From assembly GCA_903930395.1 (NCBI GenBank), contig CAIYYE010000641.1, positions 1-6,239 of the forward strand: DNA of 6,239 nucleotides. Direction: 5' to 3'. The first letter of the stretch is position 1. Every line of letters starts with the position of its first letter. The DNA comes from an uncultured beta proteobacterium. Its GTDB lineage: Bacteria; Pseudomonadota; Gammaproteobacteria; Burkholderiales; Rhodocyclaceae. Below the pieces are notes generated by a model, which did not search any database, was not told where the DNA came from, and saw nothing but the letters and a program-made list of their open reading frames with translations. This document shows, one piece after another, positions 1 to 5,215 of this stretch. Both the position numbers and the translations under genes were made by a program.

Positions 1-229
1 CGCGGGCCTTGAAGGCAAATAGCGGGTTTTTCGAAATCGACGTATTCAGTTGTCCGTCGATGATGATTTTTCCGTTGAGGCTGACCGAAAACGTCTGAAT
101 GAAGTTCGGCGCAAAGGTCTGCCCCTTGTCATCCTTGCGCTGCCCAGTTTCCATCGGGTGCTGCAAGAGAATGCGAATGTCGGTGACTTCACCCTGGTTC
201 TGGGCGCGAATCTTGATCTGTTCTGCCAT
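1..229 (-). CDS. soxZ: Thiosulfate oxidation carrier protein SoxZ (3' end outside window)
   Basis: SoxZ pairs with SoxY to form the periplasmic SoxYZ carrier, on which the Sox multienzyme system oxidises thiosulfate. Reading leftward from ATG at 229-227, the first 76 codons begin MAEQIKIRAQNQGEVTDIRI and continue with the family's hallmark HPMETGQRKD (residues 24-33), then APNFI (40-44) and a beta-rich FSVSLNGKIII segment. Family members are about 100 residues, so roughly a quarter to a third is missing beyond the left edge. There is no signal peptide, as expected, because SoxZ is exported together with the Tat-targeted SoxY. The gene starts 2 bases after the soxY stop and has its own strong Shine-Dalgarno. 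Identity is confident from the motif and the soxY neighbour. Which Sox pathway is present (with or without SoxCD) cannot be told from the window. Confidence 0.95.
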   Translation of the reverse strand, partial: MAEQIKIRAQNQGEVTDIRILLQHPMETGQRKDDKGQTFAPNFIQTFSVSLNGKIIIDGQLNTSISKNPLFAFKAR

Positions 230-231
230 GT

Positions 232-705
232 TCAGCCTCCGCATCCGCCGAGCGTCACCTTGACCTCGCGGAAGGCAATGTAGGACTTGCCGTCGGCCGT
301 CCTGGCCACAGCTCTGACACGCGTCGTTTCAGCCATCTTGAGCTGGGCTTTGACATAAGGCAGGACAGGCCCGGAGAATTCGATAGCCGAACACAGCGGC
401 ATCGGGTTCTTGTCGACGAAGATGGCCAGGCTGCGTGTATTGGGCACATTGCTCGTGATCTCGACTTCAACCTTGGCTCCGTTTTCTGCGATCTCGGGAG
501 CGCTGATGACGATGTCGCGTGATTCAGTCGCATTGGCGCTACCGTATGCCTTCAGGGCATCATTGACGTGGCGTGCGGTGAAGGCGTTCTTGTTCCACTC
601 GGCGGCCAGCACACGGCCTGGCGTGAGCAGTCCGGTGCCGATGAGGGGCGACAGCAGTGCTGCCGAGACGCTGCCTTTGAGAAGTTTTCTGCGCAGTTCG
701 GACAT
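232..705 (-). CDS. soxY: Thiosulfate oxidation carrier protein SoxY
   Basis: SoxY carries the sulfur substrate covalently on a cysteine in a flexible C-terminal arm. The 157-residue protein ends exactly in GGCGG (153-157), which places the carrier cysteine at 155. The N-terminus has a Tat-type leader: twin arginine R5-R6 in LRRKLLKG, a hydrophobic stretch (about 13-27) and a likely cleavage after VLA or VLAA (33-35), consistent with periplasmic export. The mature part shows the Ig-like SoxY features, including the NPMPL loop (100-104). A second cysteine, Cys105, follows this loop directly. The start is ATG 705-703. A further in-frame start at 789 would overlap moaC and put 28 residues before the Tat motif, so I rejected it. 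No clear Shine-Dalgarno is visible, but the moaC stop is only 10 bases upstream, so coupling is likely. Confidence 0.96.
   Translation of the reverse strand: MSELRRKLLKGSVSAALLSPLIGTGLLTPGRVLAAEWNKNAFTARHVNDALKAYGSANATESRDIVISAPEIAENGAKVEVEITSNVPNTRSLAIFVDKNPMPLCSAIEFSGPVLPYVKAQLKMAETTRVRAVARTADGKSYIAFREVKVTLGGCGG
236..240 (-). promoter_or_regulatory. Ribosome binding site of soxZ, inside the soxY 3' end
   Basis: On the minus strand GGAGG at 240-236 sits 6 bases before the soxZ ATG. These bases are also the last two sense codons of soxY (Gly156 GGA and Gly157 GGC). The site confirms the soxZ start and implies translational coupling of the two subunits. Confidence 0.8.
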
Positions 706-715
706 GTTTGGTGCT

Positions 716-1198
716 TTATTCAGCGACCCAGTGGCCGGATTTGCCGCCGGATTTTTCCAGCAGGCGAACGTTATCGATACGCATGCCACGGTCGACGGCC
801 TTGCACATGTCGTAAATGGTCAGCAGTCCGACCGACGTTGCAGTGAGCGCTTCCATTTCGACACCGGTGCGGCCGAAACATTCGGACACGACTTCGCAAT
901 GGACGGCGCTTTGCGCTTCATCGATAGCAAAATCGGCGGTGACGCGCGTCAGGGCAATCGGGTGGCACAGGGGAATCAGATCGCCCGTCCGCTTCGCTGC
1001 CTGAATGGCGGCAATCCGGGCAATGCCCAGGACATCGCCTTTCCTGGCCGAACCTGAGCGAATCAGCGCCAGGGTTTCGGGCTTCATGAAAATGCTGCCG
1101 GCGGCGCGGGCGACACGGGCGGTTTCGGCCTTGGCGCCGACGTCGACCATGTGGGCCTGGCCGGTGCTGTCGAAATGAGTCAGGGTCTGGTGGGTCAC
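716..1198 (-). CDS. moaC: Cyclic pyranopterin monophosphate synthase MoaC
   Basis: MoaC, with MoaA, converts GTP to cyclic pyranopterin monophosphate, the first stage of molybdenum cofactor synthesis in the cytoplasm. The 160-residue product has normal family length and all recognised blocks: [11 protein letters not shown] (16-26), [10 protein letters not shown] (53-62), LIPLCHP (74-80), [11 protein letters not shown] (112-122), [11 protein letters not shown] (129-139) and [10 protein letters not shown] (146-155). By alignment from memory with the E. coli enzyme (offset of two), the active-site residues K53, H79, E114, E116, D130 and K133 are all present. The start is GTG at 1198-1196. It is supported because the usual LTHFD...GQAHMVDV N-terminus follows and an in-frame TAA lies 15 bases upstream, leaving no alternative. 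No Shine-Dalgarno is evident. It is the first gene of the apparent moaC-soxY-soxZ operon, which hints at Moco supply for sulfur oxidation. Confidence 0.97.
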   Translation of the reverse strand: MTHQTLTHFDSTGQAHMVDVGAKAETARVARAAGSIFMKPETLALIRSGSARKGDVLGIARIAAIQAAKRTGDLIPLCHPIALTRVTADFAIDEAQSAVHCEVVSECFGRTGVEMEALTATSVGLLTIYDMCKAVDRGMRIDNVRLLEKSGGKSGHWVAE

Positions 1199-1262
1199 GG
1201 GATTTACGATTGGTTACGATGCGCCGGAAGGGCTGTTTTCGAGGCTGCGGTATCATAGCACC
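1199..1262. promoter_or_regulatory. Divergent intergenic region between moaC and the M48 protease gene
   Basis: These 64 bases must hold the 5' signals for both divergent transcripts. TATCATA at 1251-1257 gives a -10-like hexamer on each strand (TATCAT on plus, TATGAT on minus), but I see no good -35 at standard spacing for either. TTACGAT occurs twice (1204-1210 and 1214-1220), exactly 10 bases apart, next to the moaC start. Neither gene shows a clear Shine-Dalgarno here. The promoter role is inferred from gene orientation, and the exact elements are uncertain. Confidence 0.4.
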
Positions 1263-2714
1263 ATGCACCCGAGCCAACGATTCATCGCTGCCGTCCTAGC
1301 CCTTGCTTTGGCTTTGCCACCTGCGGGGGCCGATGAATTGCCGGAATTGGGCGATGTGGCCAGCAACGACCTGTCCCTGGGCACCGAGAAGAAAATCGGC
1401 CAGCAGATCATGCATGAAATTCGCTGGCGCGAACCGTCGTATCTCGACGATGCCGATATCGAGGCCTATCTCAATCAGTTGGGAAATCGCCTGGCGGCGG
1501 TCAGCAACGATCCCGGTTTCGGTTTTTATTTTTTTACGATCAACGACCCGAATATCAACGCCTTTGCCATGCCCGGCGGCTACATCGGGGTACATACCGG
1601 GCTCATTATTTCGGCTCAGACGGAATCCGAACTGGCGGGTGTGCTCGGGCACGAAATTTCGCATGTGACGCAGCGCCATATTGCACGTCAGGTCTTCCAG
1701 TCCAAACAGATCGGCATGGCCTCGATGGTCGCCATGGGCCTGGCCTTGCTTGCTGCTCGCTCAAGTGGGCAGATGGCGGGTGCGGCCATTGCCACGACGC
1801 AGGCCGGGGCGATTTCGGCCCAACTGGCTTTTTCACGCGATTTCGAGCGCGAGGCCGACCGCCAGGGTTTCGACATTCTGCGCAAGGCCGGATTCGATGT
1901 GCGCGGCATGGGTGTGTTTTTCGAGCGGCTGCAAAAGTCAGTTCGACTGTACGAGAACAATGCAACGGCTTACCTGCGTACGCATCCGCTGAGCGGCGAA
2001 CGGCTCACTGACATGCAAAACCGTGAGCAGGGGGTGCCTTATCACCAGGTGGCAGACAGCGTCGACTTTCAATTGGTGCGGGCCAAGCTGCGCGCCATGC
2101 AAGGCACGCCGGGTGATGCGGTGAAGGATCTGGAGAAACTGCTGCGGGAGAGGAAATTTGCTTCCGAGCCGGCGATTCGCTTTGGGCTGGCCTTCGCGCT
2201 ATATCGTAATCGCGATTGGCTCGGGGCCGAACGGGAAATCGATTCCATACGCCGCCTCAAGGTTTACGCGCCGATGCTGGAGCATTTGCGGGCTGATATC
2301 CGGCTTGCCCAGGGTGACGTCAGCGGTGGCCTCAAGGTCTATCGAGATGCGATGGTCCGCTATCCGCTTAATCAGGGCCTGCTTTATGGTTATGGCGCAG
2401 CCTTGAGCGGTGCGCGTCGCTACGATGAGTCGCTCCGCTTCGCCGAGGCGCAGTTGGGCAACATGCCGGATGATGTCCGCTTTCACAAGTTGCGCGCTGA
2501 AAGTTACGCCGGCCTGGGCAAAAAAGGGATGCAGCATCGGGCCTTGGCCGAGGTCTTCATCCTCCAGGGCCAGACGGCGGGAGCGGTTGAGCAACTGCAG
2601 CTGGCGCAAAAGGCGGGCGATGCCAATTTCTTCGAGATGTCTTCAATCGATGCGCGTTTGCGCGAAATGAAGCAACGCCTGACCGATGAACTCAAGGAAA
2701 AGCGCAATTGGTAG
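1263..2714 (+). CDS. Periplasmic M48 family zinc metalloprotease with TPR region, BepA/YfgC type
   Basis: The 483-residue protein resembles E. coli BepA (about 487 residues), a periplasmic protease-chaperone that helps assemble or degrade outer-membrane proteins such as LptD. Residues 1-23 form a Sec signal peptide with probable cleavage after PAGA and no lipobox cysteine. The M48 domain follows: NAFAMPGGYIGVHTGLI (99-115), zinc motif HEISH (130-134, with H130, E131, H134) and the third ligand E197 in FEREAD (194-199). RTHPLSGERL (239-248) carries H241, at the position of the regulatory histidine of BepA loops. From about 270 to 450 the sequence is helical, with TPR-like repeats (for example 354-388 and 408-440). 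The ATG at 1263 is the best start because the signal peptide begins there, although the Shine-Dalgarno is poor. The tusA-like gene follows after 38 bases. The family call is firm; orthology to bepA itself is likely but not proven. Confidence 0.93.
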   Translation: MHPSQRFIAAVLALALALPPAGADELPELGDVASNDLSLGTEKKIGQQIMHEIRWREPSYLDDADIEAYLNQLGNRLAAVSNDPGFGFYFFTINDPNINAFAMPGGYIGVHTGLIISAQTESELAGVLGHEISHVTQRHIARQVFQSKQIGMASMVAMGLALLAARSSGQMAGAAIATTQAGAISAQLAFSRDFEREADRQGFDILRKAGFDVRGMGVFFERLQKSVRLYENNATAYLRTHPLSGERLTDMQNREQGVPYHQVADSVDFQLVRAKLRAMQGTPGDAVKDLEKLLRERKFASEPAIRFGLAFALYRNRDWLGAEREIDSIRRLKVYAPMLEHLRADIRLAQGDVSGGLKVYRDAMVRYPLNQGLLYGYGAALSGARRYDESLRFAEAQLGNMPDDVRFHKLRAESYAGLGKKGMQHRALAEVFILQGQTAGAVEQLQLAQKAGDANFFEMSSIDARLREMKQRLTDELKEKRNW

Positions 2715-2752
2715 ATGTAAAATAGGGCTTCCAATCCATCAAGCTGAAAATC

Positions 2753-2980
2753 ATGGAATTTGATCGCGATCTCGACGTCAAGGGGCTGAACTGCCCGCTG
2801 CCCATCCTCCGTACCAAGAAGACGCTGGCTGAAATGGAGTCAGGCAAGGTTCTCCGTGTGCTGGCGACCGATCCCGGCTCGCTCAAGGATTTCCCGGCCT
2901 TTGCCAAGCAGACCGGGAATGAACTGGTCGCGCAAAAGGAAGAAAATCGCGTCTTCGAGTTTTACCTGAAGCGCAAATAA
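2753..2980 (+). CDS. TusA/SirA-family sulfur carrier protein
   Basis: This is a 75-residue cytoplasmic protein of the TusA family, which passes persulfide sulfur between a cysteine desulfurase or rhodanese and an acceptor. The N-terminal GLNCPLP (11-17) contains the CPxP signature with active Cys14. The following RTKKTLAEM helix and VLATDPGSLKDFPAF (36-50) match the two-layer fold, and the length equals the family's usual 75-81 residues. The start is ATG 2753, with no clear Shine-Dalgarno. The stop TAA (2978-2980) overlaps the presumed beginning of pabBC. Family members act in tRNA 2-thiouridine formation, Moco synthesis or cytosolic sulfur oxidation. The sequence does not decide among these, so I give no gene symbol, although soxYZ and moaC nearby keep the latter two roles open. 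Confidence 0.93.
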   Translation: MEFDRDLDVKGLNCPLPILRTKKTLAEMESGKVLRVLATDPGSLKDFPAFAKQTGNELVAQKEENRVFEFYLKRK

Positions 2981-3102
2981 ACCCGGATTTCACCGCATTT
3001 TTTGAAGACAGGCGGGCGCCGGCGGGCGAACCTGCCGCTTGGCGTTTTGCCGGCCTGATTGATTGTCTTGAGGTCAGCGATGCAGAATCGCTGGCTGCTG
3101 TC
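2977..3102 (+). other. Probable N-terminal coding extension of pabBC lacking a conventional start codon
   Basis: In the pabBC frame the 42 codons from 2977 to 3102 contain no stop and read like a PabB N-terminus: NPDFTAFFEDRRAPAGEP, then WRFAGLIDCLEVSDAESLAA, leading into the conserved SLDYELGYLLEP. From the in-frame TGA at 2920-2922 down to TTG 3103 there is no in-frame ATG, GTG or TTG. The only position that would give a natural PabB N-terminus is ATA 2977-2979, which overlaps the tusA TAA as ATAA. Either AUA is used through termination-reinitiation, or the base at 2979 is a mutation or read error of an original ATGA overlap. That the stretch is coding is inferred from resemblance; the start itself is unproven. 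Confidence 0.6.
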
Positions 3103-4719
3103 TTGCAGGCATTGCAGGAAAAGCCGCAATGGACGGTGGTCAGCCTCGATTATGAACTGGGTTATTTGCTCGAGCCCAAATCGGCACCGCCCGGATGGCA
3201 GCCGGATGGGCGAGCGCTGGCGCGCTTCTGGCGCTTCGCGGAGCGGAACTCCCTGACCCCGGATGAGGCTCAAAGCTGCTTGCACGTATTTCGCGAGCAA
3301 TCTGCCGGCGTCGGTGACTTGCGGCCGGGCATCAATGAAGACACCTACATCAAAGCCGTAAATCGGATAAAGAGCCTGATTCTCGACGGCGACTGTTACC
3401 AGGTCAATTTCACTTTTCCGCTCGAATTCGACTGGTTTGGTCCGCCGCTGGCGCTCTATGCACGCTTGCGTGAGCAGCAGCCCGTCCGCTACGGCGGCTT
3501 CGTCGGGGATGCCAGGCAGGGTCTGGTCTCGTTGTCGCCCGAACTGTTTGTCGAGCGCCGCGCCGACCGCCTGGTGACTCGGCCGATGAAAGGCACGGCG
3601 CCGCGCAGTGCGCCACCCGATCAACTCCGCCATTCGGCCAAGGATTGCGCGGAAAACCTCATGATCGTCGATCTGCTGCGCAACGACCTGGGTCGTGTTG
3701 CCGATCCGGGCAGTGTTGTCGTCGATCGCCTGTTCGACATCGAAGCCTATCCGACCCTGTGGCAGATGGTGTCGGAAGTTTCGGCCAATGTGGGCGGACG
3801 AAGTTTTGGCGAAATCCTGCGCGCCCTTTTTCCCTGCGGCTCGATTACCGGAGCGCCGAAGATTCGCGCCATGCAGATTGCGGCCGAGCTGGAAAGCAGC
3901 GAGCGCGGCATCTATACGGGGGCCCTGGGCTGGCTGGCGCCGGATGGTGATTTCCGGCTCAATGTGGCGATCCGCACGTTGGACCTCGGTACCGATGGGC
4001 ATGGCCGACTGGGCCTGGGGAGCGGCATTGTCGCCGATTCGCAGCCGGCGGCCGAATGGCAGGAGTGCCTGCTCAAGTCGCGATTTCTGCGCGACTGCGA
4101 TCCGGGTCTGAAATTGATCGAAACCCTGCGCCGGGATGGCGGGGTCTATCCGATGTGGGCTGGGCATCTGAGCCGTCTGAAACGCTCGGCAGCGTATTTC
4201 GGTTTTCCGCTCGACGAGCCATTGTTGCTCAGCGAACTGGGACGGCAACCATCCAGGGGAACCTGGCGTGTTCGCGTGACGCTCGACAAGGCTGGCGCCA
4301 TCGACGTCGAGGCGGTGGCCTTCGATAGCGCGCCGCCCGGACTGCGCCTTGCTGCCATGGCCGAACAAGCGATAGATTCTCGTGATGTGCTGCGTCGCCA
4401 CAAGACAACGGTCCGGCCGCTTTATGATGCCGCCTTGCGCAGCCTGCCGGCTGATTCGCCGGTTTTTGATCTGGTGTTTTTGAATGAGCGCGGTGAGCTT
4501 GCCGAGGGTGCGCGCAGCACTATCTTTGTCGAGCGCGACGACGTGTTGCTGACGCCCCCATTGGCCAGCGGCGCCTTGCCTGGCGTCTTGCGTGCCCATT
4601 TGCTGGCAACCGGCAAAGCGCGGGAAGCCGTTTTGTGGCCCGATGATCTTGCCGGCGGGTTCTGGCTGGGTAACGCGTTGCGCGGCCTGGTTCGCGTCGA
4701 GTTGCGACCAGGCCGGTGA
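3103..4719 (+). CDS. pabBC: Bifunctional aminodeoxychorismate synthase component I / aminodeoxychorismate lyase (PabB-PabC fusion)
   Basis: The protein joins two steps of p-aminobenzoate synthesis for folate. PabB aminates chorismate using ammonia from a separate PabA, and PabC releases pyruvate using PLP. Counted from TTG 3103 (538 residues), the chorismate-binding domain covers about 80-330: DGDCYQVNFTF (95-105), RPMKGT (160-165, with K163 matching the catalytic Lys of PabB PIKGT), ENLMIVDLLRNDLGR (184-198) and FPCGSITGAPK (243-253). The PabC domain covers about 338-535: LIETLRRDGG (338-347), HLSRLKRSA (355-363), the probable PLP lysine K434 in RHKTT, NERGELAEGARSTIF (461-475) and LPGVLRAHLL (492-501). 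TTG 3103 is only the first conventional start and has no Shine-Dalgarno. Real coding probably begins 42 codons earlier (see the separate entry), giving about 580 residues, normal for such fusions. No PabA is present in the window. Confidence 0.93.
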   Translation: MQALQEKPQWTVVSLDYELGYLLEPKSAPPGWQPDGRALARFWRFAERNSLTPDEAQSCLHVFREQSAGVGDLRPGINEDTYIKAVNRIKSLILDGDCYQVNFTFPLEFDWFGPPLALYARLREQQPVRYGGFVGDARQGLVSLSPELFVERRADRLVTRPMKGTAPRSAPPDQLRHSAKDCAENLMIVDLLRNDLGRVADPGSVVVDRLFDIEAYPTLWQMVSEVSANVGGRSFGEILRALFPCGSITGAPKIRAMQIAAELESSERGIYTGALGWLAPDGDFRLNVAIRTLDLGTDGHGRLGLGSGIVADSQPAAEWQECLLKSRFLRDCDPGLKLIETLRRDGGVYPMWAGHLSRLKRSAAYFGFPLDEPLLLSELGRQPSRGTWRVRVTLDKAGAIDVEAVAFDSAPPGLRLAAMAEQAIDSRDVLRRHKTTVRPLYDAALRSLPADSPVFDLVFLNERGELAEGARSTIFVERDDVLLTPPLASGALPGVLRAHLLATGKAREAVLWPDDLAGGFWLGNALRGLVRVELRPGR

Positions 4720-4722
4720 AGG

Positions 4723-5202
4723 TCAGCCGCGCAGCCGGCGCAGGTAGAGACCCAGCAACGAGAACAGGCCGGCAGCGATGCCGTAATAGAAGGCCCGCGG
4801 GACGTCGATGTCCTGGTAGTCGAGCAGGATGGGCACGTCGTTTTCGACCGTGTAGCGGATCGTCGTCTGGAAGTGCCAGGACGATGCCTTGACCTCGAAA
4901 ACGCCGTTTTCGTTCTTCCACTTGAGCCAGTTCTGTTCTTCTTGGATATCTCCGGCCGGCTCGGTCGGCGTCAGAGAGGTGAAGAGTCCTTTCGCCTTGG
5001 CATCGGCCAGATCCTTGTAGGCGAAGCCGCAGGGTTCCTTGTTGGCGCAGACCGCGACCACGCGGAATTCGGGCTTCCAGACATCGGTCTTGTCCTTCGG
5101 CCAGGCAATCATGAAAGCGACGCTCCAGGCGCCGACCAGCGCCGAAAAAATCATCAGTGCAATGAATATCTGGGCGAGCAAGCCGCGTTTGTCCTGAACC
5201 AT
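4723..5202 (-). CDS. Hypothetical two-TM membrane protein downstream of valS
   Basis: I do not recognise a named family for this 159-residue protein. The N-terminus MVQDKRG is basic and is followed by a long hydrophobic helix (about 8-34). A soluble segment (about 36-135) and a second membrane helix (about 137-154) come next, ending in the basic tail RRLRG. By the positive-inside rule both ends are cytoplasmic and the roughly 100-residue middle faces the periplasm. That domain holds Cys52 and Cys58, which could form a disulfide, and it is rich in Trp and Lys. ATG 5202 is preferred over an upstream in-frame start at 5415 that would lie inside valS, because it has an AAGGAA Shine-Dalgarno. The valS stop lies 13 bases upstream, so the two genes are probably cotranscribed. 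Its stop is 3 bases from the convergent pabBC stop. Confidence 0.85.
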   Translation of the reverse strand: MVQDKRGLLAQIFIALMIFSALVGAWSVAFMIAWPKDKTDVWKPEFRVVAVCANKEPCGFAYKDLADAKAKGLFTSLTPTEPAGDIQEEQNWLKWKNENGVFEVKASSWHFQTTIRYTVENDVPILLDYQDIDVPRAFYYGIAAGLFSLLGLYLRRLRG

Positions 5203-5206
5203 GTGA

Positions 5207-5212
5207 TTCCTT
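5207..5212 (-). promoter_or_regulatory. Ribosome binding site of the two-TM protein gene
   Basis: On the minus strand AAGGAA (5212-5207) precedes ATG 5202-5200 by 4 bases, counted from the end of this hexamer. It lies in the short A-rich gap after the valS TAA and fixes the start of the hypothetical gene. Confidence 0.65.
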
Positions 5213-5215
5213 TTT

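Noticed and set aside
50..283. Small plus-strand open frame over the soxZ start
   Set aside because: It is antisense to soxZ and the soxY end, with no motif or Shine-Dalgarno support.
706..789. N-terminal extension of SoxY to an in-frame ATG at 789
   Set aside because: It would overlap moaC by over 70 bases and place 28 residues before the twin-arginine leader. ATG 705 gives a normal Tat signal position.
410..1057. A 215-codon plus-strand open frame across soxY and moaC
   Set aside because: It lies antisense to two well-supported genes, its product has no recognisable motif, and it starts inside soxY. It is a composition artefact.
2716..2730. TAAAAT (2718-2723) as a promoter for the tusA-like gene
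   Set aside because: The -10 match is fair, but no acceptable -35 lies 16-18 bases upstream (the region reads AAGGAAA). The gene may simply be read through from the protease gene.
3011..3028. Direct repeat GGCGGGCG twice, 10 bases apart
   Set aside because: It falls in the probable N-terminal coding stretch of pabBC and encodes part of RRAPAGE. It is ordinary GC-rich coding sequence.
2962..4599. A 545-codon open frame on the minus strand opposite pabBC
   Set aside because: Its codons are exact reverse complements of the pabBC codons, so a stop needs a sense TTA, CTA or TCA, which are avoided in this GC-rich codon use. The product looks like no recognisable protein, while the sense frame is a clear PabB-PabC.
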